From contig NZ_JAZHOH010000001.1 of assembly GCF_040419245.1 (NCBI RefSeq), forward strand, positions 4,216,001 to 4,280,000: a DNA stretch of 64,000 nucleotides, read 5' to 3'. Numbering within the stretch: position 1 is the stretch's first letter; every line of letters starts with the position of its first letter. Origin of the DNA: Ewingella sp. CoE-038-23 (GTDB lineage: Bacteria > Pseudomonadota > Gammaproteobacteria > Enterobacterales > Enterobacteriaceae). The notes beneath the pieces are model-generated. The model ran no database searches. It was not told where the DNA came from and saw nothing but the letters and a program-made list of their open reading frames with translations. Shown one piece after another: positions 19,428-28,285 of the stretch. The position numbers and the translations under genes were made by a program.

Positions 19428-20183
19428 ATGACTGAACCCCAACGTCACAACGCGATCCTTAACCTCTTACAACGTAAGGGCCAGATCTCTGTCTCCGATG
19501 TGATCGACAGCTTCGATATTTCTCCGGCCACCGCGCGCCGTGATATCACCAAACTCAATGAGCTGGGGAAATTGCGCAAAGTTCGCAACGGTGCCGAAGC
19601 CGTCAGTTCGCCACGGGAGAACTGGACGCCGCTCAATATCCACCAGACTCACAATCTCGATGAGAAAAAACGCATCGCTCAGGCGGCAGCGCAGCTCTGC
19701 GAACCGGGTGAAAGTGTAGTGATCAACTGTGGCTCGACGGCATTTCTGCTGGGCCGCGAAATGTGTGGCAAAGATATTCAGGTGATCACCAACTATCTGC
19801 CGCTGGCTAACTACCTGATTGAGCAAGAGCACGAAAGCGTGGTCATCATGGGTGGGCAGTACAACAAGAGTCAGTCCATCACCCTCGCGCCACAAGATGG
19901 CGATGCGAGCCTGTATGCCGGGCACTGGATGTTCACCAGCGGCGCGGGCCTGACCACCGACGGCCTGTATAAAACCGACATGCTGACCGCCATGGCCGAA
20001 CAGAAAATGCTCAATTACGTCGGCAAGCTGGCAGTTCTGGTTGATAGCAGCAAAGTCGGCCAGCGCGCGGGAATGCTATTTAGCCGCACCGAGCAAATCG
20101 ATGTGCTGATCACCGGCAAGGAGGCGGACGTTGAAATCCTTGAACAATTGCGTCAAAAAGGCGTGAGAGTGATTCTGGTTTAA
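19428..20183 (+). CDS. ulaR: UlaR DeoR-family repressor of the ula genes
   Basis: UlaR represses ulaG and ulaABCDEF until L-ascorbate-6-phosphate binds. The 251-residue protein (same length as E. coli) has a DeoR winged helix-turn-helix in residues 1-57 ([20 protein letters not shown]) and a C-terminal sugar-phosphate isomerase-like sensor ([12 protein letters not shown]). In E. coli ulaR lies upstream of ulaG on the same side; here it follows ulaG. Its promoter carries AATCA motifs, suggesting autoregulation. Confidence 0.94.
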   Translation: MTEPQRHNAILNLLQRKGQISVSDVIDSFDISPATARRDITKLNELGKLRKVRNGAEAVSSPRENWTPLNIHQTHNLDEKKRIAQAAAQLCEPGESVVINCGSTAFLLGREMCGKDIQVITNYLPLANYLIEQEHESVVIMGGQYNKSQSITLAPQDGDASLYAGHWMFTSGAGLTTDGLYKTDMLTAMAEQKMLNYVGKLAVLVDSSKVGQRAGMLFSRTEQIDVLITGKEADVEILEQLRQKGVRVILV

Positions 20184-20267
20184 GTCTTAACCCTGTGGTT
20201 TGTCTGGTCTTGGTGAGCAAATAATTAGGTAGAATATGCCGATAACTGATTATTGAGGCTCGCCAGA

Positions 20268-20588
20268 ATGGAACAATTTGAATCGATCAGCGTTGAACAA
20301 GCGCACACCCGCCTGAAACAGGGCGACGCGGTCATGGTAGATATCCGCGACCCGCAAAGCTTTGGCGCGGCCCATGCTCCGGGGGCATTCCACCTCAGCA
20401 ATGAAAGCATGCTGGCGTTTATGGAACGCGCCGACACCAAAACCCCAGTGATGGTGATGTGCTATCACGGCATTAGCAGCCGCGGCGCCGCGCAATACCT
20501 GCTGACTCAGGGTTTTGAATCGGTTTATAGCATCGACGGCGGTTTCGAAGCCTGGTCAAACACCTTCCCTCAGGATGTAGAAGCCTAA
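20268..20588 (+). CDS. glpE: GlpE thiosulfate sulfurtransferase (rhodanese)
   Basis: GlpE is a single-domain rhodanese that moves sulfane sulfur from thiosulfate to cyanide or thiols such as thioredoxin. The 106-residue product has the catalytic Cys65 in [10 protein letters not shown]. The ATG at 20268 follows GAGG; a TTG five codons earlier is less likely. In E. coli glpE-glpG-glpR form one operon; here four unrelated genes separate glpE from glpG. Confidence 0.94.
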   Translation: MEQFESISVEQAHTRLKQGDAVMVDIRDPQSFGAAHAPGAFHLSNESMLAFMERADTKTPVMVMCYHGISSRGAAQYLLTQGFESVYSIDGGFEAWSNTFPQDVEA

Positions 20589-20811
20589 TCTCCCCTGCTT
20601 CCCCATTCGGCTGAGTCGCCGGTCACCCCAAATATTCCCCCAGTTTAAGTCGCTGCCAATATGGCGGCGGCTTCTCTACATATAACGAACACGTGTGGCG
20701 CTGGGGATATATCGTTTGGTTTGGTCCTGAGTGCCAAATGTTCTTAAGCGAAAACAGCTACTGCTTATAAGTATTGATATAATTTATCCCTGATATTTAC
20801 AGGATATGAAG
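20589..20811 (+). other. Intergenic region between glpE and the PLP enzyme gene
   Basis: No gene is assigned in this 223-bp gap. One plus-strand frame is open from 20619 to a TAA near 20771 and reads like protein (for example VWRWGYIVWFGPECQ) but has no start codon, so it may be a remnant or chance. The promoter of the next gene must lie here. Confidence 0.3.
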
Positions 20812-22002
20812 ATGAAACATCTGGAAAACACCCGCCAATTGGGCATGCGTACGCTTGCTGTGCACGCGGGTCAACAGCCTGACCCTTTAACTGGCGCGAT
20901 CACTACGCCAATCACCGCGACCTCTTCTTTCTCTTACGATGACTTTGACAGCGGCGCGCGTCGCTTCAGCGGCGAAGAGCCGGGCTACTCTTATAGCCGT
21001 TTCGCTAACCCAACCGTGGCGGTTGTTGAGCAGAAAATGGCGGCACTGGAAGGCGGCGAAAGTGCCGTGGCCTGTGCCAGCGGCATGGCGGCCATCAGCG
21101 CCGTGCTGTTTGCCCTGCTGTCGCCGGGCGATGAGATCATCCACGTGGGTACGCTGTATGGCGGCACCGAGGGTGTGATCCGCAACCTGTTGCCGCGCTA
21201 CGGCATCAAACCGATTTACGTGGCGGACACCAAAGATCTGCAAGCCGCCCTGACGCCGCAGACCAAAATGGTGTTTGTGGAAACCCCAGCCAACCCCGTT
21301 TTGGGTATTGCCGATATTGCAGAAATTGCCCGTATCGCCAAGCAGGCTGGTGCTGTCAGCGTGGTGGATAACACCTTCGCCACCCCTTACCTGACCCGTC
21401 CGTTAGATATGGGGATCGACATCTCCCTGCACTCCGCCACCAAATATATCAGCGGTCACGGCGACGCCACCGGCGGTATCGTGGTGGGTAGCAAAGCGCT
21501 GATCGACCCAATTCGCGTGCTGTGTCTGAAGCAGTTCGGCGGCTGTTTAAGCCCGTTCGAAGCCGCTTTATTGATCCGTGGTTTGAAAACGCTGCCACTG
21601 CGCGTTGAAGCCAGCTCCGTCGGCGCGGCGCATATTGCCGAAGTACTGCATGCGCATCCGGCGGTGTCGCAGGTGTTCTATCCGGGGCTGAAAAGCCATC
21701 CGGGCCATGAGATTGCAGCGCGTCAGATGAAACTGTTCGGCGGCATCATGGCAATTGAACTGCGCGGCGGCCGTGAAGCAGCGCGCACCTTCCTCGACAA
21801 GCTGACGCTGATCACTCAGGCCGTTTCCGTCGGCGATACCGACTCTCTGGCATGTCACCCGGCAACCACTACGCACAGCGCGGTTTCGCCAGAAGTCCGC
21901 CGTCTGAGCGGCATCACTGACGGCTTGGTGCGCATCAGTATTGGCATCGAAGATGTGGAAGATCTGGTGGCAGACCTTGAGCAGGCGCTCGAAGGTCTGT
22001 AA
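20812..22002 (+). CDS. Cys/Met-metabolism PLP-dependent enzyme, methionine gamma-lyase-like
   Basis: The 396-residue product belongs to the cystathionine-lyase/methionine gamma-lyase fold family. The PLP lysine is in SLHSATKYISGHGD; YSYSRFANPT binds cofactor phosphate from the neighbouring subunit. The Cys usual in true methionine gamma-lyases after the Tyr of LYG(C)T is Gly here (GTLYGGTEG), so the reaction could instead be cystathionine gamma-lyase or O-acyl-homoserine sulfhydrylation. The ATG at 20812 lies 7 nt after AGGA; the ATG at 20806 is too close. It is inserted between glpE and glpG. Confidence 0.85.
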   Translation: MKHLENTRQLGMRTLAVHAGQQPDPLTGAITTPITATSSFSYDDFDSGARRFSGEEPGYSYSRFANPTVAVVEQKMAALEGGESAVACASGMAAISAVLFALLSPGDEIIHVGTLYGGTEGVIRNLLPRYGIKPIYVADTKDLQAALTPQTKMVFVETPANPVLGIADIAEIARIAKQAGAVSVVDNTFATPYLTRPLDMGIDISLHSATKYISGHGDATGGIVVGSKALIDPIRVLCLKQFGGCLSPFEAALLIRGLKTLPLRVEASSVGAAHIAEVLHAHPAVSQVFYPGLKSHPGHEIAARQMKLFGGIMAIELRGGREAARTFLDKLTLITQAVSVGDTDSLACHPATTTHSAVSPEVRRLSGITDGLVRISIGIEDVEDLVADLEQALEGL

Positions 22003-22008
22003 CAGGCT

Positions 22009-22914
22009 TTAGTCTTCTTTCAGGTTCGAAAAACGCTCGGCCAGCAGGTCGAGCAGTGCCCTGACGGAAGGCAAAAGTCCTCGTCGTGACGCGAAAACCG
22101 CATGAATAATTTCGCGTCGCGGCTGCCAACCCTGCAGCACCTGTATCAGCTCCCCTCGGGCAATCTGCTCCGTCAGCATCATGGTCGGCAACTGCACAAT
22201 CCCTACGCCAGCCACCGCCGCAGCCCGCAATGCAGGCATACTGCGCGTCACTAAACGCGGCTGATGGCGAATCGCCGCCTGCTCGCCGTCCGGCCCATTC
22301 AACGTCCAAACGTGGTCGTTTTGCGGCACGCCCAAATCCAAGCTTGGCCAACCGATAAGATCAGCGGGAGTCAAGGGTAATCCCTGTTTTTCCAATAGCT
22401 TGGGGCTGGCCACTAAGCACTGCGCACGGTCCGCCAATACGCGCATCACCAGATCACTGTCTTCCAGCGGCGGCGGCCGAACTCGGATCGCTACGTCAAT
22501 GCCTTCACCCACCACGTCAACTCGCCGATTGGTAGCTTCCAAATGCACATCCACCAGCGGATATTCGACCATAAATTCTGCCAGCATCTCCGCCACTCGC
22601 GCTTCTAGAAGCGCCACGGGGCAGGTGACTCGCACCACGCCGCGCGGTTCGGCGTAGCGCAGTGCAATAGCTTCGTCCGCCGCCTCGGCCTCAATCAGCA
22701 TTGCGCGGCAGTGCTGGTAATAAACCTGCCCCACCTCGGTCACGGTAAAGCGCCGCGTGGAGCGCTGAATGAGCCGCGTCCCCAGCCTCTCCTCTAGTAG
22801 CGCAATGCGGCGGCTGAGCTTGGATTTCGGCATACCCAAGGCGCGCCCGGCCGGCGAGAAACCTCGATGATTCACCACTTCGACAAAATAATAGAGATCG
22901 TTCAAATCGCGCAT
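22009..22914 (-). CDS. LysR-family regulator, divergent from pirin
   Basis: The 301-residue protein has the LysR N-terminal helix-turn-helix (MRDLNDLYYFVEVVNHRGFS, then SKLSRRIALLEERLG) and a periplasmic-binding-like effector domain from about 90. The ATG at 22914 has GGAG six nt upstream; the frame's earlier ATG at 22926 lies before that site. It is divergent from the pirin gene with 137 bp between, so it most likely controls the pirin-ycaC pair. Its effector is unknown. Confidence 0.88.
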   Translation of the reverse strand: MRDLNDLYYFVEVVNHRGFSPAGRALGMPKSKLSRRIALLEERLGTRLIQRSTRRFTVTEVGQVYYQHCRAMLIEAEAADEAIALRYAEPRGVVRVTCPVALLEARVAEMLAEFMVEYPLVDVHLEATNRRVDVVGEGIDVAIRVRPPPLEDSDLVMRVLADRAQCLVASPKLLEKQGLPLTPADLIGWPSLDLGVPQNDHVWTLNGPDGEQAAIRHQPRLVTRSMPALRAAAVAGVGIVQLPTMMLTEQIARGELIQVLQGWQPRREIIHAVFASRRGLLPSVRALLDLLAERFSNLKED

Positions 22915-23051
22915 CGCGCTCTCCATATCGTTCTATTAATAGAACACTGCGGACAATTTTAGCATCTACCGGACCAATCGTTGCAGATCTATCATCTTTC
23001 CATCAGCCAAGGCAACGTCGTTTTGGCCCCCTTTTTTGACTGGAGATGATG

Positions 23052-23921
23052 ATGAAGAAAATCCTCGGCACGTATAGCGCACCGCGCCAGCACTGGGTTG
23101 GCGATGGCTTCCCGGTCCGTTCAATGTTCAGTTACGGCAGTCACGGCAAGCACGTCAGTCCGTTCCTGCTGCTCGACTACGCGGGTCCGGCGCAGTTCGC
23201 CCCAAATGATGGCCAGCCGCGCGGCGTCGGGCAGCACCCGCACCGTGGCTTTGAGACGGTCACCATCGTCTATCAGGGTGAAGTGCAGCATCGCGACTCC
23301 ACCGGCGCGGGCGGCGTTATCGGCCCTGGCGACGTACAGTGGATGACCGCCGGTTCGGGCATTTTGCACGAAGAGTTCCATTCCGAGGCCTTCTCCCGCC
23401 AGGGCGGTGGGCTGGAAATGGTGCAGCTGTGGGTCAATTTGCCCGCCAAAGACAAAATGACCCAGCCCGGCTACCAGACGCTGACCGACAAACACATTCC
23501 GGCGGTTAATTTGCCGGATAACGCCGGGTATCTGCGGGTGATTGCCGGGGAATTCGACGGCCAACGCGGCCCGGCGCATACCTTTTCGCCGCTGGACGTA
23601 TGGGACGTGCGGATGACGCAAAACGGTAAGGCGCGTTTCGATATTCCAGCAGGCAGAACCCTAATGCTGGTGATGCTGCACGGCACCTTGCTCATCAACG
23701 GCAATGACGTGGTACGCGAAGCGCAGTTGGTGCAGTTCGACCCGCAGGGCAGCAGCATTGAGCTGGAAGCCAATACCGACGCGGTGTTCTTGCTGCTCAG
23801 CGGCGAGCCAATTGATGAGCCAATCGTGGGGCACGGGCCTTTCGTGATGAACACGCAGGAGGAGATCAGAGAAGCCATCGACGATTTCAACAGTGGCCGA
23901 TTTGGTCAGATGCATTCCTAA
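23052..23921 (+). CDS. Pirin family protein
   Basis: The 289-residue bicupin has the metal site HPHRGFETVT with further ligands in TAGSGILHEE. Some bacterial pirins are quercetin 2,3-dioxygenases; the physiological substrate of this one is not known. Three ATGs stand in a row; the third (23052) is six nt after GGAG. It pairs with the divergent LysR gene and the downstream YcaC gene. A second, shorter pirin (yhhW) is at 50.1 kb. Confidence 0.9.
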   Translation: MKKILGTYSAPRQHWVGDGFPVRSMFSYGSHGKHVSPFLLLDYAGPAQFAPNDGQPRGVGQHPHRGFETVTIVYQGEVQHRDSTGAGGVIGPGDVQWMTAGSGILHEEFHSEAFSRQGGGLEMVQLWVNLPAKDKMTQPGYQTLTDKHIPAVNLPDNAGYLRVIAGEFDGQRGPAHTFSPLDVWDVRMTQNGKARFDIPAGRTLMLVMLHGTLLINGNDVVREAQLVQFDPQGSSIELEANTDAVFLLLSGEPIDEPIVGHGPFVMNTQEEIREAIDDFNSGRFGQMHS

Positions 23922-24011
23922 CCTGATGAGTGGCGCTGGCAGCTTAACGCTGGCGCCCCTTCGCGGGTTGGCTTAACGCCTTCGGGCATTTTAACCTTAA
24001 AGGAGTTCCCC

Positions 24012-24638
24012 ATGACTGTAGCTTACAAGCGTTTGAACAAAGATGATGTCGCCGTGCTGTTGGTCGATCACCAAACCGGCCTGCTCTCTCTGGTGCGCGA
24101 TATCGACCCGGATAAATTCAAAAATAACGTGCTGGCCTTGGCCGATATCGCCAGCTACTTCAAGCTGCCGACCATCTTAACCACCAGTTTTGAAGAGGGT
24201 CCAAACGGCCCGCTGGTGCCTGAGCTGAAAAGCCAGTTCCCAGATGCGCCCTATATCGCACGCCCTGGGCAGATTAATGCGTGGGATAACGAAGATTTCG
24301 TCAAAGCCATCAAAGCCACGGGCAAGAAACAGCTGCTGATCGCCGGCGTAGTCACCGAAGTGTGCGTGGCCTTCCCGGCGCTGTCCGCCATTGAGGAAGG
24401 CTTCGAGGTCTTCGTGGTCACCGATGCTTCCGGCACTTTCAATGAAATGACTCGCCATTCGGCATGGGATCGCATGTCCAATGCGGGCGCACAGCTGATG
24501 ACCTGGTTCGGCGTGGCCTGTGAGCTACACCGCGACTGGCGTAACGATGTGGAAGGGCTGGGCGCGCTGTTCTCCAACCACATTCCTGATTATCGCAACC
24601 TGATGACCAGCTACAGCAAACTGACTCAAAACAGCTGA
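24012..24638 (+). CDS. ycaC: YcaC isochorismatase-family hydrolase
   Basis: The 208-residue cysteine hydrolase has Asp19 (LLVDHQTGL), the cis-peptide region before GVVTEVC, and the nucleophile Cys118. It is close to E. coli YcaC along the whole length (PYIARPG, ELHRDWRND, HIPDYRNLMTSY). YcaC-type enzymes are octameric hydrolases of unknown physiological substrate. It is 90 bp after the pirin gene on the same strand and has its own terminator. Confidence 0.93.
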   Translation: MTVAYKRLNKDDVAVLLVDHQTGLLSLVRDIDPDKFKNNVLALADIASYFKLPTILTTSFEEGPNGPLVPELKSQFPDAPYIARPGQINAWDNEDFVKAIKATGKKQLLIAGVVTEVCVAFPALSAIEEGFEVFVVTDASGTFNEMTRHSAWDRMSNAGAQLMTWFGVACELHRDWRNDVEGLGALFSNHIPDYRNLMTSYSKLTQNS

Positions 24639-24656
24639 TTTTGCGACTTATCAACT

Positions 24657-24680
24657 TTCCCGCAGGGACGCGGGAATTTT
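24657..24680 (+). terminator. Terminator after ycaC
   Basis: TTCCCGC, 6-nt loop, GCGGGAA, then TTTT. It insulates glpG from the inserted genes. Confidence 0.8.
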
Positions 24681-24742
24681 CTTCACTCTGTTATCCCTCC
24701 TGCATAATTTGATTTTTCGACAACAACCTTGTCCGCTGACGT

Positions 24743-24748
24743 TATAAT
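24743..24748 (+). promoter_or_regulatory. Candidate -10 element for glpGR
   Basis: A perfect TATAAT lies about 80 bp before glpG. Because glpE is no longer upstream and a terminator lies in between, glpGR needs its own promoter. The -35 element is not clear. Confidence 0.4.
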
Positions 24749-24830
24749 CGACTCTCTAAACGCTGGCAGAAAAGGTTTACCCTACAAATGTCTTTTAAAA
24801 ATCAAACTACTACAGGACCAGCTGAATAAT

Positions 24831-25667
24831 ATGGTGCGCATTCTCAGCCTGAACAACCCCCGCCTGGCGCTGGCCTTTGTCGATTACATGGCAACTCAAG
24901 GGATAAAACTGCAGGTCAAAAATGAAAGTCAGGAAGTGCAGATCTGGCTGGAAGATGAAGCCCGGCTACCGGAAGTCGAGCAGCAATTAGCCCTCTTTCT
25001 AGAAGACCCGCTGCATCCGCGCTATCAGGCGGCCAGCTGGCAGACCGGCAACACCGGCGCTAACCTCAGCTATCAGCATTACTCCTACTGGCAGCGCATT
25101 CGCAGTCAGGCAGGCCCGCTGACCATGGTGATGATATTCTTGTGCATCGCGGTCTATATTCTGCAACAGATTTATGGCGACGAAAATGTCATGCGCACGC
25201 TGGCATGGCCGATGGACAGCAGCCAATATCTCGAGATTTGGCGCTGGTTCAGCCCGGCGCTGCTGCACTTCTCCCTGCTGCATATTCTGTTTAACCTGCT
25301 GTGGTGGTGGTACCTCGGCGGCCCGGTGGAAAAGCGTCTGGGCACTGGCAAACTGTTCACTATTACCCTGGTTTCGGCACTGGTCAGCGGCTGGGGACAG
25401 TCACTTTTCAGCGGGATCTGGTTTGGCGGCTTATCCGGCGTAGTATATGCCCTGATGGGGTATGTCTGGCTGACCGGCGAGTTAAAACCGGAACGCGGTA
25501 TTTCTCTGCCACGCGGACTAATGGTATTTTCCATTGCCTGGTTGGTGCTGGGCTATTTCAACGTGATGGGGCTGGCTATCGCCAATGCCGCGCACGTTTT
25601 CGGTCTGGTGCTTGGCCTGCTCATGGCCTTTGTTGACACCCGTACGTCACATAAAAAACAGAATTAG
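24831..25667 (+). CDS. glpG: GlpG rhomboid intramembrane serine protease
   Basis: GlpG is the inner-membrane rhomboid protease with a Ser-His dyad. The 278-residue protein (E. coli 276) has the cytoplasmic N-domain (about 1-70), six membrane segments, catalytic Ser202 in [12 protein letters not shown] and His255 in ANAAHVFG, and the WWWYLGG segment of TM2. The ATG at 24831 gives the E. coli-like start ([10 protein letters not shown]); the open frame to 24729 has no similarity. glpR begins 9 bp later. Confidence 0.95.
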   Translation: MVRILSLNNPRLALAFVDYMATQGIKLQVKNESQEVQIWLEDEARLPEVEQQLALFLEDPLHPRYQAASWQTGNTGANLSYQHYSYWQRIRSQAGPLTMVMIFLCIAVYILQQIYGDENVMRTLAWPMDSSQYLEIWRWFSPALLHFSLLHILFNLLWWWYLGGPVEKRLGTGKLFTITLVSALVSGWGQSLFSGIWFGGLSGVVYALMGYVWLTGELKPERGISLPRGLMVFSIAWLVLGYFNVMGLAIANAAHVFGLVLGLLMAFVDTRTSHKKQN

Positions 25668-25676
25668 GGGATTTCG

Positions 25677-26435
25677 GTGAAACAGACACAACGCCATGAT
25701 GCCATTATTGAACTGGTGCGCCAGCAGGGTTATGTGAGTACGGAAGAGCTGGTTGAGCACTTTGCCGTCAGCCCGCAGACCATTCGCCGCGACCTGAATG
25801 ACCTCGCCGAGCAGAACAAAATTCATCGCCACCACGGCGGTGCTGCCCTGCCTTCCAGCTCGGTGAATGCCGCCTATCACGACCGTAAAATCATGTGGTC
25901 GGAAGAGAAAGCGCGCATCGCCCAGCGCGTCGCGGCGCAAATCCCCGACGGCGCGACGCTGTTTATTGATATCGGCACCACGCCGGAAGCCGTGGCCCAC
26001 GCGCTGTTGAATCACAAAAACCTGCGCGTAGTGACCAACAACCTCAACGTTGCCACCCTGCTCACCGCCAAAGAGGATTTTCGTTTGATCCTCGCCGGTG
26101 GCGAAGTGCGCACCCGCGATGGCGGCATTATGGGCGAAGCGACGCTGGACTTTATCTCCCAGTTTCGTCTCGACTACGGCATTTTGGGCATCAGCGGCAT
26201 CGACATGGATGGCTCACTGCTGGAGTTCGACTATCACGAAGTGCGCACCAAGCGCGCCATCATTGAGAATTCGCGCTGCGTAATGCTAGTGACCGACCAC
26301 TCGAAATTTGGCCGTAACGCCATGGTAAACCTCGGCAACATGAGTCTGATTGACTATATGTTTACCGATCAGAAGCCGCCAGAAAGCGTGATGAAGCTGA
26401 TTGAGAAGTACGACGTCCAGCTCGAACTCTGCTAA
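25677..26435 (+). CDS. glpR: GlpR repressor of the glycerol-3-phosphate regulon
   Basis: GlpR is a DeoR-family repressor released by glycerol-3-phosphate. The 252-residue product (E. coli length) starts at a GTG with AGGGG upstream and reads MKQTQRHDAIIELV; the helix-turn-helix is at about 20-40 (SPQTIRRDLNDLAEQ). The sensor domain has DIGTTPEAVAHALL and FGRNAMVNLG. It lies just ahead of glpD, one of its targets. Confidence 0.96.
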   Translation: MKQTQRHDAIIELVRQQGYVSTEELVEHFAVSPQTIRRDLNDLAEQNKIHRHHGGAALPSSSVNAAYHDRKIMWSEEKARIAQRVAAQIPDGATLFIDIGTTPEAVAHALLNHKNLRVVTNNLNVATLLTAKEDFRLILAGGEVRTRDGGIMGEATLDFISQFRLDYGILGISGIDMDGSLLEFDYHEVRTKRAIIENSRCVMLVTDHSKFGRNAMVNLGNMSLIDYMFTDQKPPESVMKLIEKYDVQLELC

Positions 26436-26446
26436 ATCCGCCCTAT

Positions 26447-26471
26447 CCGGACGTGCGCCCTGCGCGTCCGG
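26447..26471 (+). terminator. Hairpin after glpR
   Basis: CCGGACG, 11-nt loop, CGTCCGG. There is no clear T-run, so termination is only possible. Confidence 0.35.
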
Positions 26472-26657
26472 CTCCCCGTTCCCCCTTCTTTATCGTCTTA
26501 AACGAGCAATTACGAAAAGCACCGCGCGAATTCCTGCCATCTTTGTCTATTCTTTAATCTGATTGCGCTAAATCGCCAAAATTATGTTACCTGCATCACG
26601 CCTAAATGTTTTTATTTGGTTAACGCTTGGCTTGTTTGCTGTTTCTCGATTACAATC

Positions 26658-26695
26658 ATGAGCGAAAACGAACATAAAAGAGCTATTACGAACAT
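26658..26695 (+). promoter_or_regulatory. GlpR operator candidates before glpD
   Basis: ATGAGCGAAAACGAACAT (26658-26675) is an imperfect palindrome of the GlpR type (ATGTTCG...CGAACAT), followed by a second half-site TTACGAACAT ending at 26695. They lie within 55 bp of the glpD start. Assignment to GlpR rests on motif and context. Confidence 0.6.
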
Positions 26696-26710
26696 CTGGA
26701 GGAAGATGAC

Positions 26711-28222
26711 GTGGAAACCAAAGACTTGATCGTAATCGGTGGCGGTATCAATGGTACTGGCATCGCTACGGATGCGGCTGGCCGCGGGCTGTCCGTTCTG
26801 CTGCTGGAAGCGCAAGACTTGGCCTGCGCAACCTCTTCAGCTAGCTCAAAACTGATTCACGGTGGCCTGCGCTACCTCGAACATTATGAATTCCGCCTGG
26901 TCAGTGAAGCACTGGCCGAGCGCGAAGTGCTGCTGCGCCTTGCGCCACACATTGCATTCCCAATGCGCTTCCGCCTGCCACACCAGCCTCACCTGCGCCC
27001 GGCCTGGATGATCCGCATCGGCCTGTTTATGTACGACCATTTGGGCAAACGTACCAGCCTGCCGTCCAGTAAAGGGCTGAAGTTTGGCGCGGATTCCGTG
27101 CTCAAGCCGGAGCTAACCAAAGGTTTCGAATACTCTGACTGCTGGGTTGATGATGCGCGTTTAGTCGTACTTAACGCTCAGGAAGTGGAAGAACGCGGCG
27201 GCGAAGTTCGTACTCGCACCCGAGTTACTCGCGCATGGCGCGAAGACGGCATGTGGATGGTGGAAGCCGAAGAAGTCGATACCGGCAAAACCTTCACCTG
27301 GCGCGCCAAAGGTCTGGTCAACGCGACTGGCCCTTGGGTGAAACACTTCTTCGACGACGGCCTGAAACTGAAATCGCCATACGGCATCCGCCTGATCAAA
27401 GGTAGCCATATCGTGGTGCCACGTGCGCACAATCAGCCGCAGGCCTATATTCTGCAAAACGAAGACCACCGTATTGTGTTCGTTATTCCATGGCTGGACG
27501 AGTTCTCGATCATCGGCACCACCGACGTGGAGTACCACGGCGATCCGAAAGACGTGCAGATCGACGAGAAAGAGACCAGCTATCTGCTGAAAGTGTATAA
27601 CGACCACTTTAAGAAACAGCTGACCACCGAAGATATCGTCTGGAGCTACTCCGGCGTTCGCCCGCTGTGCGACGACGAATCAGATTCTCCACAGGCCGTG
27701 ACTCGCGATTACACGTTGGACGTTCACGACCAAAACGGCAAAGCCCCGCTGCTGTCGGTGTTTGGCGGCAAACTCACCACTTACCGTAAGCTGGCTGAGC
27801 ACGCGATGGAGAAACTGGGTAAATACTATCCGAAAGCAGGCCCGGCGTGGACCAAAAACGCCGTGCTGCCGGGTGGTAAACTCGGCGGTGACCGTGAAAC
27901 TTACGCCGCCAATTTGCGTAACCGTTTCAAATGGTTGCCTGAATCACTGGCCCGCCGCTATACCCACACTTACGGCAGTCAGACCGAGTTGTTTATCGCC
28001 GACGCTACCAGCCTTGAATCACTGGGCGAAGATTTCGGTCACGGTCTGTACGAAGCCGAGCTGCGCTATCTGGTTGAGAAAGAGTGGGTTTGCGAACTCG
28101 ACGACGCCATCTGGCGCCGTACCAAGCTCGGCATGTGGCTGGACAAAGCCCAACAGGCGCGCGTCGCCGAGTGGCTGGCAGCCAATAAGCAGCAGAAGAA
28201 AGACATCTCGCTTGCCTCCTAA
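26711..28222 (+). CDS. glpD: GlpD aerobic glycerol-3-phosphate dehydrogenase
   Basis: GlpD is the membrane-bound FAD enzyme that oxidises glycerol-3-phosphate to dihydroxyacetone phosphate, feeding electrons to ubiquinone. The 503-residue product has the dinucleotide-binding GGGINGTGIATDAAGRG at the N-terminus and close agreement with E. coli GlpD (501 aa). It begins with GTG after GGAGG; the ATG five bases earlier is out of frame. GlpR sites precede it and a strong terminator follows. Confidence 0.97.
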   Translation: METKDLIVIGGGINGTGIATDAAGRGLSVLLLEAQDLACATSSASSKLIHGGLRYLEHYEFRLVSEALAEREVLLRLAPHIAFPMRFRLPHQPHLRPAWMIRIGLFMYDHLGKRTSLPSSKGLKFGADSVLKPELTKGFEYSDCWVDDARLVVLNAQEVEERGGEVRTRTRVTRAWREDGMWMVEAEEVDTGKTFTWRAKGLVNATGPWVKHFFDDGLKLKSPYGIRLIKGSHIVVPRAHNQPQAYILQNEDHRIVFVIPWLDEFSIIGTTDVEYHGDPKDVQIDEKETSYLLKVYNDHFKKQLTTEDIVWSYSGVRPLCDDESDSPQAVTRDYTLDVHDQNGKAPLLSVFGGKLTTYRKLAEHAMEKLGKYYPKAGPAWTKNAVLPGGKLGGDRETYAANLRNRFKWLPESLARRYTHTYGSQTELFIADATSLESLGEDFGHGLYEAELRYLVEKEWVCELDDAIWRRTKLGMWLDKAQQARVAEWLAANKQQKKDISLAS

Positions 28223-28240
28223 TCACTGGGGCTAGCAAGC

Positions 28241-28269
28241 AAAAAGGCATCCAGATGGATGCCTTTTTT
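28241..28269 (+). terminator. Terminator between glpD and the NYN gene
   Basis: A perfect 12-bp stem (AAAAAGGCATCC with GGATGCCTTTTT, 4-nt loop) flanked by A and T runs; it can serve both converging genes. Confidence 0.92.
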
Positions 28270-28285
28270 ATCTCTGAGACAACAG

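Noticed and set aside
20661..20747. 28-codon ATG frame between glpE and the PLP enzyme gene
   Set aside because: No ribosome site, and a second overlapping frame looks equally protein-like, so neither can be supported.
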